This document shows positions 26,806 to 35,265 of a stretch of 64,000 nucleotides of DNA, in pieces. Where the stretch lies: NCBI RefSeq assembly GCF_034262375.1, contig NZ_CP139558.1, positions 6,882,001 to 6,946,000 of the forward strand. Reading direction: 5' to 3'. A program made the translations under genes and the position numbers. Position 1 is the stretch's first letter. Each line of letters starts with the position of its first letter. The notes under the pieces were generated by a model. The model was not told the origin of the DNA. It did no database searches and saw nothing but the letters and a program-made list of their open reading frames with translations. Origin of the DNA: Mucilaginibacter sabulilitoris (lineage in GTDB: Bacteria > Bacteroidota > Bacteroidia > Sphingobacteriales > Sphingobacteriaceae).

Positions 26806-28521
26806 AGCCGTCTCATAAGTCAATTATGAGGCGGTTTTTTTATTTAGAGCGATTTAGATAAGCTATTAGGGAAGGCGGACTGTGTTGGTTTGTTCTGTTT
26901 TTTGGATTGGTTCAGCTGTCTTTGGGGAGATAAAAGCCTTTTTCTCAGGCTTTCCATTTTCTGAGGTTATGAGCGATGGATAATAACCCTATTTCTACCT
27001 CTGTTTTGGACATTCCTTTCAACAGGAATCGTCTGAAACCATGATTGTGCTTCAGTTGTGCGAATACCGGTTCCACATCGGCGGGTCTTCGTTTTCGGTA
27101 TTTGATGCCCTGTTCTGTATTCAATCTTTCCGTCGCTGCCTGTTTATGTTTTCTCAGACTGTGGTTGATCTCGACGATCCGGTTGCCGGGGTTTTGGTGG
27201 CATACGCCCCGCATCGGACAGCCTTCACAGTTCTGCGCCTGATAGCGGCTGATCAACTGCAGAAAACCTGAAGAAGTTATCCGCTGACCGTCGCCAACAT
27301 GGTGCATGCGCTGGCCCATCGGGCAGGTTAGATAGTTATCCGCTTCGTTATAATGCAGACTATCGTTACTGAATGCTTTGATACCTTCTTTTTGTTCCTT
27401 GTCGAACGTATTGTATTTGATATAAGCTTCAATACCTTTTTGCTGCAGCACACCATAGTTCTCGTCCGAGCCGTAACCTGCATCGGCAACGACGGCTTTT
27501 GGCTGTTCTTTATAAAGGGATTCGTACTGTTCGATATGTGATGGTAGCGTTTGGTAATCGGTCGGGGTCTGGTGCAGCGTGTAATTGAGAATGAACTGCT
27601 CTTGGGTGGAGATCTGCAGGTTATAAGCAGGCTTGAGTTGCCCATTCAGCATATGGTCTTCTTTCATCCGCATGAACGTGGCATCCGGGTCCGTCTTTGA
27701 CATACTGTTACGCCCAGCCAATAACTTTTCCTGTTCATCATATTTGGCCAGGTTCTCCGGCCAATGCTTTTTTGCATAGTTCAGCTTTTGTTTTACTTTC
27801 CCCGCCACGTCTTCCTTATCCTCCAATGCCGCGTTGATCTTTGAGATCGTTTCTTTCACTTTCTCAGGGTTGATCTCGCTGTATTCCAGCGGTGCGGTGT
27901 CTTTGAGTTCTTCAGCAGCAATACTTTGCGCATAGCCCCATAACTCATCAAGCTGGGCTTTCATCTTCTCTTTACTGTTCTTTATGCTTTTACCCCATAC
28001 AAAAGTGTACTTGTTCGCCACCGATTCGATCTTGGTGCCATCAGTGAAAACGGCCTCCTTCAATGATACAATTCCTTCCTGTTGTAATAAAAGAACGATC
28101 TGTGAGAATATCTGCTTTAGTACCCCTGATAGCTTTTCACTGCGAAAACGGTTGATGGTATTGTGGTCGGGCTTTTTCATGCCCAATAACCACATGAAGT
28201 GAACGTTCTGTGCCGCCTGGTCTTCCAGTTTACGTGATGAATACGTATTGGTCAGATAACCATAAACCAGCAGTTTCAGCATCAGCCGGGGATGAAAACT
28301 CGACGCGCCGCCGCCTTTGTACTTCCGGTTGAGTGGCTTGACATCGACCGCGTCAACCACCTGTTTAACTATCCGTACCGGATGACCCGCCGGTACCAAT
28401 TCTTCCAGTTTATACGGTAAAAACGTTAACTGGTCCGGATCATATTCCTTAAAGACTACCTTGCCTCCCATGCCTTTAAGATACACAAAAAACCGCCCCA
28501 TATTTGACTTATGAGACGGCT
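26806..28521 (-). mobile_element. IS1182-like insertion sequence
   Basis: Bounded by 34-bp inverted repeats: left 26807-26840 beginning GCCGTCTCATAAGTCAA and right 28487-28520 beginning, on the other strand, with the same 17 bases. The arms differ at 2 of 34 positions. It contains one transposase gene on the minus strand. I find no clear target duplication, so exact ends may be off by a few bases; the matching AAAAG outside both arms could extend them. Confidence 0.88.
26945..28471 (-). CDS. IS1182 family transposase
   Basis: A DDE-type transposase of about 508 residues starting MGGKVVFKEYDPDQLTFLPY at 28471; an upstream ATG at 28501 overlaps the inverted repeat. The N-terminal DUF772-type segment has SFHPRLMLKLLVYGYLTNTY, SSRKLEDQAAQN and DHNTINRFRSEKL. 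The catalytic domain has EAVFTDGTKIESVANKYTF and VVADAGYGSDENY. A Cys cluster, CEGCPMRGVCHQ, and KYRKRRPADVEPVFAQLKHN close the protein. These are the marks of the IS1182 group. The frame is intact, so the element may be active. Confidence 0.93.
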   Translation of the reverse strand: MGGKVVFKEYDPDQLTFLPYKLEELVPAGHPVRIVKQVVDAVDVKPLNRKYKGGGASSFHPRLMLKLLVYGYLTNTYSSRKLEDQAAQNVHFMWLLGMKKPDHNTINRFRSEKLSGVLKQIFSQIVLLLQQEGIVSLKEAVFTDGTKIESVANKYTFVWGKSIKNSKEKMKAQLDELWGYAQSIAAEELKDTAPLEYSEINPEKVKETISKINAALEDKEDVAGKVKQKLNYAKKHWPENLAKYDEQEKLLAGRNSMSKTDPDATFMRMKEDHMLNGQLKPAYNLQISTQEQFILNYTLHQTPTDYQTLPSHIEQYESLYKEQPKAVVADAGYGSDENYGVLQQKGIEAYIKYNTFDKEQKEGIKAFSNDSLHYNEADNYLTCPMGQRMHHVGDGQRITSSGFLQLISRYQAQNCEGCPMRGVCHQNPGNRIVEINHSLRKHKQAATERLNTEQGIKYRKRRPADVEPVFAQLKHNHGFRRFLLKGMSKTEVEIGLLSIAHNLRKWKA

Positions 28522-28622
28522 CCTTTTGTTTTCACCAATTTGTCATCCTGAGGAACGAAGGATCTATTCACAAACATGAAGTCGCTTAACAGATTCTTCG
28601 TTCCTACCCATGACATAATAAT

Positions 28623-29921
28623 TTAAGCAGGCACAAGTTTCATATTTAATTCAAGGGCGAGTCTTTCTAATCGCCTTTGTTTCTGTTCTTTAAGAATGTT
28701 CTCATACGAGTGAAGGCCCTTCTCTACAAAGTCGGCGCCTTTTACGATTAAACGCCAGTATTGAGCAGCCAGTTTTCTGGCTGTAGCTTTAATAGCTATC
28801 GCGGGGCCTTTTCTACCCCTTAATCTTCTTGCAAATGAACCCCAGCCGATATACTTGCTGTTCAATAATCCATGGGCCATCTGTTTGAATATTTGCCCAA
28901 CGGTCGGCTTACCCTTGCTTTTACTTTTGTTTTTCTTTCCTGAACGGTCATGCCCCGGCGATAAACCAAGCCAACTGGTGAAATGTTTTTCACTTGGCCA
29001 TCGGCTAAGATCCGAACCTACCTCTGTGTATAACTGTAACCAGTTGTAATCTGTAATACCCGGGAGTTTGGTCGCGTCTTTACCATCAAATATCTTCAAC
29101 AAGTGATCCCCCAGATTATCGATATTAGGTTGGTTGTGACGGATCGCTTTGCGTTTCCCGCCGCTTATTCCCGGCGGTAGGCTCTTGTCCCTGTTGATCC
29201 GCTGTAAAACACGATCAATCTGACTGTCGCATTCCTGTATCTGACCCTGATAAAAACCATAGCCCTTATAGGCCTGACCCAAGGCAAAAAGCCCCTGGGC
29301 TGTATAATGGCCCTGCAAGGCCTTCAATAGTTCTTCTCCTTTATTCTCCCTGATCTTTTTATGGCACAGTGAAAACAACTTATCAGGATCACGCTCACCC
29401 TGCAGTATCGCATCGATCAACGCCATGCCGCTTACTCCATGGACCTGGCTTAATACCTCCGGCAAACGGATATTCATTTCTATCAGTGCCTTCTGCATGT
29501 GTTGAACATGCATGGCCGCACTCCGAAGGTGATCCTCCCGAAGACGCTGATAACTACGCAATTCTTTGATATGCCCCTCTGAAACATAACAGCGGTTCAG
29601 TAAACCATAGCTATGCAACTGCTGTATCCACTGGCAATCCTTTACATCTGTTTTTCTGCCTGGTAACTGCCGTGTCTGCCGACCGTCAACAAGCCACACA
29701 TCTAATCCCGCATCCAAAAGAATATCATAAAGCACATACCAGTAAACTCCTGTCGCTTCCATGGCTACCGTACTTACTTTATGCTCCAATAAATAATGCT
29801 TAAGTGATACCAGATCACTGGTGAAAGTTTCAAACGAACGAACCGGCTGACTTTCAAGCCCCACGAATAGCTTACGGGCGCCTATATCTATGCCCGCTGC
29901 ATGAAAATGCATCTTTTCCAT
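28623..29921 (-). CDS. IS110 family DEDD recombinase (transposase)
   Basis: 432 residues. The N-terminal RuvC-like DEDD domain shows D12 (AAGIDIGARKLFVG), E55 (TVAMEATGVYWYV), and D92 and D95 (GRKTDVKDCQW). The C-terminal transposase_20 domain has KLPGITDYNWLQLYTEVGSD and FTSWLGLSPGHDRSGKKNKS, whose Ser is the expected covalent nucleophile. Family members (IS621 is the type case) recombine donor and target under guidance of a bridge RNA. The frame is intact, so the element may be functional. Confidence 0.95.
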   Translation of the reverse strand: MEKMHFHAAGIDIGARKLFVGLESQPVRSFETFTSDLVSLKHYLLEHKVSTVAMEATGVYWYVLYDILLDAGLDVWLVDGRQTRQLPGRKTDVKDCQWIQQLHSYGLLNRCYVSEGHIKELRSYQRLREDHLRSAAMHVQHMQKALIEMNIRLPEVLSQVHGVSGMALIDAILQGERDPDKLFSLCHKKIRENKGEELLKALQGHYTAQGLFALGQAYKGYGFYQGQIQECDSQIDRVLQRINRDKSLPPGISGGKRKAIRHNQPNIDNLGDHLLKIFDGKDATKLPGITDYNWLQLYTEVGSDLSRWPSEKHFTSWLGLSPGHDRSGKKNKSKSKGKPTVGQIFKQMAHGLLNSKYIGWGSFARRLRGRKGPAIAIKATARKLAAQYWRLIVKGADFVEKGLHSYENILKEQKQRRLERLALELNMKLVPA

Positions 29922-30143
29922 CCTTATAATCTTTTTTAAGAAGCCGTGCCCGAAGGAGTTTAAAGAAAAGACAGGCTACCCATCGGACAAATCACTCTTG
30001 TAAGGATCGTACCATACCTTCAGACTCTATGCTTCAGAACCATACTCAGCAACAGGCAATAAGCACTATAACTTGATCGGACACACTGCACGGCTCAGCA
30101 AAGCTATGTCATTTCTCCTTCAGAGGCCAAGGATTTAATCACT
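29922..30143 (-). ncRNA. Putative bridge RNA region of the IS110 element
   Basis: A 222-base non-coding left end, transcribed leftward. It contains CTACCCAT (29976-29983, plus strand), identical to the element's other terminus with core (28604-28611). It also contains AATCACT (29990-29996), identical to the near terminus with core (30137-30143). The two copies are 6 bases apart, as expected for a donor-binding loop. Further upstream in the RNA, 30028-30044 is a TATG/CATA stem with a 9-base loop containing TCAGAA (plus strand). That matches the target from the core T onward (T-CAGAA). The right-donor copy is in the same sense as the DNA, which does not fit the simplest pairing scheme. Confidence 0.6.
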
Positions 30144-30190
30144 CAGAATGACACACAGCTTTTGTTTATCTCCCCTTTAGGGGTTGGGGC

Positions 30191-31882
30191 TTACAATCCT
30201 ATTCTCCCGTTCACCAGTTCAATGATTTCCGTTTCCAACGCAATAACCTTGCGTTCAATTTCATTGCCCTTGTAAATAATATCTACTACAAAATCTTTGT
30301 CCTTATATCCCGAAGCGTTGACCTTTACATTCATAAAGGCACCAAGTACAGCGGTTCGGGCACAGAGTGCCGCTACACCAGCATCGGTCACAGAATTAGG
30401 GTTGCCAATTTCAACCATCGCTTTAATTACTTCCATGCTGTTTAACGCGGCCTGCATCACCTTGAAAGGGATTTCGATAGCGTATTTAGTGGCCTCCTGA
30501 ATGGCCTTGTCCCTTGTGGATTTCTCCTCATCGGTAGATTTTGGCAGGCTAAAAGATTCCATGATACGATTAAACGCCAGGGTATCCAGATCAACCAAAC
30601 CAAGCAGCTCATCTTTATAACCCTGTGCCTTTTCGGCCCAGGTACTAAATTCTTCCCAACGGCTATCCCAACCTTTTTTGTGCGAACTCAGATTAGCCAC
30701 CATACCGGCCAATGAAGCGCCCAATGCACCTACATAAGCAGAGATTGAACCCCCGCCCGGCGCAGGACTTTCGCTGGCTGTTTCATCGGCAAAATCGGTG
30801 AGGCTCATGCTTACCAGTTTGCTGGTGGCTTTATCTTTTAATAAATATTCAATAATACGCTCCTCCGGAATAAATGGCCCAAGCTCATCCAGTCCCATTG
30901 ATTTGATGGCGATTTTGATAAGTTCTTTTTCGCTTACGCCTACAGATCGTTGCTGCTTACGCAGAAAATATTTACCCGCATCAAGCATAGCCTTAAGCGG
31001 GATCAAACCTACCAGTTCACTGCCGGTTACGCGGATGCCACGCTCGTTGGCTTTGGCGCAAACTTCATCGAACGCTTTATGTACCGGGGTTACTTCAATA
31101 TTGGTAAGGTTCATGGATATTTGTGCCACGCCGTATTCTTCAATATACCAGCCAATAGCCTTTACCGCCTTTAATGAACCCGGTATTGTTTTAGCTTTGC
31201 CATTTTCATCGGTAACAATTTTTCCGGTCGCCGGATCGCCCTCACGCAGGGTACGGCCCGCTTCGCGTACATCAAAGGCAATAGCGTTGGCCCTGCGGGT
31301 TGATGTAGTATTGAGGTTTACATTATAAGCTACCAGGAAATCACGTGCACCAATAACTGTGGCACCGCGCTTTGCATCATTTTCGGCCGGACCAAAATCT
31401 GGCGCCCATTCCGGCAGTTTAATCTTCTTAAAAAACCCTTCATACTCTCCTGCTCTGATCACCGACAAATTGCTGCGGCTTTTGTTGGGCTGGGCCCGCT
31501 CGTATAAATAAACCGGGATCTGCAATTCTTCCCCAACCCGTTTAGCCAACTGGCGCGCATATTCAGCGGTTTCTTCCATACTGATATTACTGATCGGTAT
31601 CAGCGGACAAACATCTGTTGCACCCATCCGCGGATGCTCACCTTTTTGCTTGCTCATATCAATTAGTTCACCGGCTTTTTTTATTGCGCGAAAAGCGGCT
31701 TCAATAACCCTTTTGGGCTCTCCCACAAATGTTACAACAGTGCGGTTAGTGGCCTTACCGGGATCGACATTCAGCAGGCGAACACCTTCTACAGATTCCA
31801 CTTCATTGGCGATCTGTTTAATGACATCAAGGTTTACTCCTTCGCTAAAATTGGGTACGCATTCTATTAGTTGTTGGCTCAT
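30191..31882 (-). CDS. ftcD: Bifunctional glutamate formimidoyltransferase / formimidoyltetrahydrofolate cyclodeaminase
   Basis: Last step of histidine degradation: transfers the formimino group of formiminoglutamate to tetrahydrofolate, releasing glutamate, then cyclises it with loss of ammonia. The 563 residues have the transferase domain first (LIECVPNFSEGVNLDVIKQI, GEHPRMGATDVCPLIPI, LYERAQPNKSRSNL). The cyclodeaminase domain runs from about residue 358 (LTDFADETASESPAPGGGSI, YVGALGASLAGMVANLS). This fusion is the form known from animals and Bacteroidota. It follows hutI by 56 bases on the same strand and closes the hut cluster. The IS110 element lies directly downstream. Confidence 0.93.
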   Translation of the reverse strand: MSQQLIECVPNFSEGVNLDVIKQIANEVESVEGVRLLNVDPGKATNRTVVTFVGEPKRVIEAAFRAIKKAGELIDMSKQKGEHPRMGATDVCPLIPISNISMEETAEYARQLAKRVGEELQIPVYLYERAQPNKSRSNLSVIRAGEYEGFFKKIKLPEWAPDFGPAENDAKRGATVIGARDFLVAYNVNLNTTSTRRANAIAFDVREAGRTLREGDPATGKIVTDENGKAKTIPGSLKAVKAIGWYIEEYGVAQISMNLTNIEVTPVHKAFDEVCAKANERGIRVTGSELVGLIPLKAMLDAGKYFLRKQQRSVGVSEKELIKIAIKSMGLDELGPFIPEERIIEYLLKDKATSKLVSMSLTDFADETASESPAPGGGSISAYVGALGASLAGMVANLSSHKKGWDSRWEEFSTWAEKAQGYKDELLGLVDLDTLAFNRIMESFSLPKSTDEEKSTRDKAIQEATKYAIEIPFKVMQAALNSMEVIKAMVEIGNPNSVTDAGVAALCARTAVLGAFMNVKVNASGYKDKDFVVDIIYKGNEIERKVIALETEIIELVNGRIGL

Positions 31883-31938
31883 TGGTTCAGTAGTTTATTT
31901 GTTCATTGGTTTTGGGTAACAAGATATAATCAGCGAAA

Positions 31939-33174
31939 TCATAATAATCTTAATAAATCAGCGGTCGTCCACACCTTATCCGGCTTCAGTTTCCCTTGCT
32001 GGTATAATATTTCGCGGTAATCATCGCATGGGTAGGCCTGCATATCTGCAAGTTTACCTTTGGTCAGGATACCGCGGTCATTTAGTTTTAGTGCCGATGC
32101 GGCCCTGAAGGTTAAACCTGCAAATACCTCAGCAGCGCACAGCTTTTCGGATGCAGCCATTACTGCGGCCTGCATCAATAAATCGCCCATCGGGGCCGAG
32201 CCGGGGTTCCAGTCGCTGGCAATGGCGAGGCAGGCTCCGGCATCCAGCAATTTACGGGCAGGCGCGTAAACCATGCCCAAACCCAACGACGCACCGGATA
32301 AAGTTACAGCAACTGTGTCTGATTTTGCCAGCATATTTATTTCATAATCGGTACTGGCCTCCAGGTGATCGGCAGAAACAGCCCTTGCTTTGATAGCCGT
32401 TTCGCTGCCCCCTGTAGTGAATTGATCGGCATGAACCGTTACCTCAAAACCCATCTGTTTGGCTTTGGCGAGGTAATTTAAGGCATCACTCGTATTGAAA
32501 GCGCTCTCTTCAACAAATATATCCACACGGTTTGCAAGGCGCTGTTGTTTAATAACCGGCAGCAAATTTTGTAAAATATGGTTCAGATATTCCTGGTGCA
32601 TACCATTAAAATCTTTAGGCAGCATGTGTGCGGCAAGGCAGGTGGGGATGAGAGTGGTATGGGTTTTATCTGCCGCTGCTTTGATGGCCTTTAGCTGTTT
32701 TAGTTCAGCATCAATGCTTAACCCGTAGCCACTTTTAATTTCGATAGTAGTTACCCCTTCGGCCAAATGACGTTGTATGCGTTTTAATAGCAGCTCTGTT
32801 AGCGTGGCCTCATCAGCAGCACGGGTTTGGGTAACCGAATCCCAGATACCGCCGCCGGCTTTGGCGATTTCCAGGTAGGTTTTACCCGCAGTACGCAGCG
32901 CATAATCCTTTGCCCGGCTGCCTGCGAAACAGATGTGGGTATGGCAGTCGACAAAGCCAGGCAACACTACATGATCACCGGTTATTTCTTCTATTTGGGC
33001 CGATGGGTTTGCTGATCTTAGTTGCTCAAAATCCCCCACAGCGGCAATCAGTCCGTCCTCAACCAATACCCCTCCCTGCGGGATGATATGTAATTGTTCA
33101 TCCTTCAAAGCGCCCTTTAACGAGAGTTCTGTAAGCGGCAGTATTTGTGTGAACGGACCTATCAGTTTTTTCAT
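31939..33174 (-). CDS. hutI: Imidazolonepropionase
   Basis: Hydrolyses 4-imidazolone-5-propanoate to N-formimino-L-glutamate, third step of histidine use. About 411 residues from the ATG at 33174 (MKKLIGPFTQILPLTELSLK); six more codons are open upstream. Amidohydrolase metal motif VVLPGFVDCHTHICFAGSRAKDYALR, EIKSGYGLSIDAELK, TVHADQFTTGGSE, SADHLEAS and AIASDWNPGSAPMGDL are all as expected. It is separated from hutU by about 415 bases of palindromic repeats, so it may need its own promoter. Confidence 0.95.
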   Translation of the reverse strand: MKKLIGPFTQILPLTELSLKGALKDEQLHIIPQGGVLVEDGLIAAVGDFEQLRSANPSAQIEEITGDHVVLPGFVDCHTHICFAGSRAKDYALRTAGKTYLEIAKAGGGIWDSVTQTRAADEATLTELLLKRIQRHLAEGVTTIEIKSGYGLSIDAELKQLKAIKAAADKTHTTLIPTCLAAHMLPKDFNGMHQEYLNHILQNLLPVIKQQRLANRVDIFVEESAFNTSDALNYLAKAKQMGFEVTVHADQFTTGGSETAIKARAVSADHLEASTDYEINMLAKSDTVAVTLSGASLGLGMVYAPARKLLDAGACLAIASDWNPGSAPMGDLLMQAAVMAASEKLCAAEVFAGLTFRAASALKLNDRGILTKGKLADMQAYPCDDYREILYQQGKLKPDKVWTTADLLRLL

Positions 33175-33195
33175 TTTGCATGTATATTTCAATGG

Positions 33196-33269
33196 CTGTC
33201 ATGCTGAGCTTGTCGAAGCATGGTGGGCAGGCTTCTGCGCGCAATCCTTCGACAGGTTCAGGATGACAG
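33196..33269. repeat. Palindromic repeat A between hutI and hutU
   Basis: CTGTCATGCTGAGCTTGTCG at the left and CGACAGGTTCAGGATGACAG at the right pair around an inner GGTGGGCAGGC segment. Same family and same inner segment as the copy at 33488-33562. Confidence 0.85.
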
Positions 33270-33304
33270 TACTAATTGAGTTCACTTTATCCCGAATAAC
33301 CAGG

Positions 33305-33347
33305 TGTTCGTTTTTTGAAGTGCGAACACCGCGAACACTTACGAACA
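33305..33347. promoter_or_regulatory. Second TGTTC/GAACA half-site array
   Basis: TGTTC at 33305-33309, then GAACA at 33324-33328, 33333-33337 and 33343-33347 (spacings 9 and 10). Very similar in layout to the array at 3734-3779. It lies 130-175 bases upstream of the hutI start. Confidence 0.4.
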
Positions 33348-33367
33348 CGACTTGTTTTTTAATAATT

Positions 33368-33468
33368 ATGTCATTGCGAGCGATAGCGTGGCAATCTCTT
33401 TACGACAAGTAATTAACCTTGTCTGTCCGAATTACATAGGGAGATTGCTTCGTTCCCCGCAATGACAT
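33368..33468. repeat. Palindromic repeat B (GTCATTGCGAG type)
   Basis: ATGTCATTGCGAGCGATAGC at the left and CCCCGCAATGACAT at the right; inner arms GCAATCTC and GAGATTGC also pair. This is the second dispersed palindromic family of the window; other copies are at 45635-45721, 59556-59661 and (half) 54182. Confidence 0.85.
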
Positions 33469-33487
33469 GTCTTTTTTTAGAACTATG

Positions 33488-33562
33488 GCTGTCATCCTGA
33501 GCTTGTCGAAGCACGGTGGGCAGGCCACTCCGCGCGATCCTTCGACAAGCTCAGGATGATAG
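33488..33562. repeat. Palindromic repeat C between hutI and hutU
   Basis: GGCTGTCATCCTGAGCTTGT and TCGACAAGCTCAGGATGATA pair almost perfectly. The inner GGTGGGCAGGC is shared with repeat A. It ends 30 bases before the hutU stop codon region and could stop or protect the upstream hut transcript. Confidence 0.85.
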
Positions 33563-33591
33563 GCTCGTTACGATTTAATGCCTCTGCTTAC

Positions 33592-35265
33592 CTACCACAC
33601 CTTCAACCCAAATTTATCAGCCCATTCTTGTGCCTTGTCGTAACCGGCGTCGGCATGGCGGAAGATACCCATCGCGGGATCGTTATGTAAAACACGTTTG
33701 AGGCAGGTGGCCGCTCTTTCGGTACCATCGGCCAATACCACCATGCCCGCGTGCTGCGAATAGCCCATGCCTACCCCACCTCCATGATGGAACGAGATCC
33801 ACGTGGCTCCGCCCGCCGCGTTGGCCATGAGGTTGAGCAACGGCCAGTCGGATACCGCGTCCGAGCCATCCTTCATCGCTTCCGTTTCGCGGTTTGGTGA
33901 TGCTACCGAGCCGCAATCTAAATGATCGCGACCGATCACTATCGGGCCTTTTACTTTGCCTGTTTTTACCAGTTCGTTAAACAATAACCCGGCTTTTTCC
34001 CTCTCGCCCAGGCCCAGCCAGCAGATACGTGCGGGCAATCCCTGAAAGGAAATTTTTTCCTGCGCATTTTTCAGCCATTTGATCAGGGGTTTATCTTCCG
34101 GAAACAGTTCCATCAGCGCCTTGTCTGTCGTATAAATATCTTCCGGATCGCCGGATAGGGCCACCCACCTGAACGGTCCTTTACCTTCGCAAAAAAGCGG
34201 ACGGATATAGGCTGGTGTAAATCCCGGGAAGTTGAACGCATCGGGTTCGCCACCTTGTTTGGCAAACTCGCGCAGGTTGTTGCCGTAGTCAAAAGTAACG
34301 GCCCCCTTGTTTTGCAGCTGCAACATCAGGCCCACATGCCGGGCCATGCTTTTGAGCGATAACCTTTTATACTCAACCGCATCCTTTTTACGGAGTTCTG
34401 CTGCCTGGGCCAATGATAAACCATTAGGGATATACCCATTTAGCGGGTCGTGTGCCGATGTTTGGTCAGTTAATATATCAGGGATAATATTGTCTTTTAG
34501 CAAATGCTCCAGCAAATCGCCGGCATCGCTTACGAGGCCAACCGACAGTGTTTGTTTTTTGGCGATAGCTTCCTTTACCCAGGCAATCGCCTCGTCGTAA
34601 GAGTGGGTCATCCTGTCGATGTATTGTGTATCCACTCGTTTTTGAATGCGAGTGGCATCAACATCAGCACCTAAAAAAACGCCGCCTGCCATGGTTGCGG
34701 CCAGTGGCTGAGCGCCACCCATTCCGCCTAAACCGGCACTTATTATGAGCTTGCCGGTTAAATCTCCATTAAAATGCTGGTTGCCGCATTCCACAAAGGT
34801 TTCGTAAGTGCCCTGTAAAATGCCCTGTGTACCGATGTATATCCAGCTGCCTGCCGTCATCTGGCCATACATCATCAGCCCTTTGGCACGCAGTTCGTTA
34901 AAATGCTCCCAGTTAGCCCAGGCCGGTACCAGGTTGCTGTTGGCTATTAATACGCGCGGTGCCTCCGGGTGACTTCGGATTACACCCACCGGCTTTCCCG
35001 ACTGGATCAGCAGTGAATGATATTCATCGAGCTCCAGCAGCAGTTCAATAATTTTCCGAAGCGATTCCGGGTTGCGGGCTGCCTGGCCGATGCCGCCGTA
35101 CACTACGAGTTCGTCGGGGTTTTCGGCAACCTGGCCGTCAAGATTGTTGAGCAGCATGCGTAGCGGCGCTTCTGTTTGCCAGCTTTTGGCATGCAGCTGT
35201 ATGCCGCGCGGCGCTTTATACAACGGGTGACTGGCGTAGGTTTTAATAAATTCCGAACTCGTCAT
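33592..35265 (-). CDS. hutU: Urocanate hydratase
   Basis: Adds water to urocanate with tightly bound NAD+, second step of histidine degradation. 557 residues, normal length. Recognisable parts: [34 protein letters not shown] (with an extra L at its front), [55 protein letters not shown] and the late [20 protein letters not shown], whose Cys is in the active site. Its start overlaps the hutH end by 23 bases, which suggests translational coupling. No defect is seen here, in contrast to hutH. Confidence 0.96.
   Translation of the reverse strand: MTSSEFIKTYASHPLYKAPRGIQLHAKSWQTEAPLRMLLNNLDGQVAENPDELVVYGGIGQAARNPESLRKIIELLLELDEYHSLLIQSGKPVGVIRSHPEAPRVLIANSNLVPAWANWEHFNELRAKGLMMYGQMTAGSWIYIGTQGILQGTYETFVECGNQHFNGDLTGKLIISAGLGGMGGAQPLAATMAGGVFLGADVDATRIQKRVDTQYIDRMTHSYDEAIAWVKEAIAKKQTLSVGLVSDAGDLLEHLLKDNIIPDILTDQTSAHDPLNGYIPNGLSLAQAAELRKKDAVEYKRLSLKSMARHVGLMLQLQNKGAVTFDYGNNLREFAKQGGEPDAFNFPGFTPAYIRPLFCEGKGPFRWVALSGDPEDIYTTDKALMELFPEDKPLIKWLKNAQEKISFQGLPARICWLGLGEREKAGLLFNELVKTGKVKGPIVIGRDHLDCGSVASPNRETEAMKDGSDAVSDWPLLNLMANAAGGATWISFHHGGGVGMGYSQHAGMVVLADGTERAATCLKRVLHNDPAMGIFRHADAGYDKAQEWADKFGLKVW

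Larger units (their letters stand above)
28604..30143 (-). mobile_element. IS110-like insertion sequence with readable ends and CT core
   Basis: The element is about 1,538 bp and interrupts the palindromic repeat. CT occurs at 28604-28605 and again at 30142-30143, while the reconstructed empty site has a single CT (TTCGTTC-CT-CAGAATG). A duplicated core dinucleotide and no terminal inverted repeats are what IS110-group elements show. The transposase stop is only 18 bases from one end and its start is 222 bases from the other, so the long non-coding end is upstream of the gene. Confidence 0.88.
28541..30153. repeat. Host palindromic repeat split by the IS110 insertion
   Basis: The left part 28541-28605 begins TGTCATCCTGAGGAACGAAG and ends AGATTCTTCGTTCCT. 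The right part 30144-30153 is CAGAATGACA. Joined across the IS, AGATTCTTCGTTCCT plus CAGAATGACA is close to the reverse complement of the left arm. The original repeat was therefore about 75 bp and belongs to the dispersed GTCATCCTGA family. Confidence 0.85.

Noticed and set aside
26806-28521. Target-site duplication of the IS1182-like element
   Set aside because: Bases next to the two ends (ending ACGTAAAAGA and starting CCTTTTG) show no direct repeat.
24845-30143. Genomic island or prophage between the T-arm element and the IS elements
   Set aside because: No integrase, phage gene or matching direct repeat was found; only two IS elements and one GC-richer gene.
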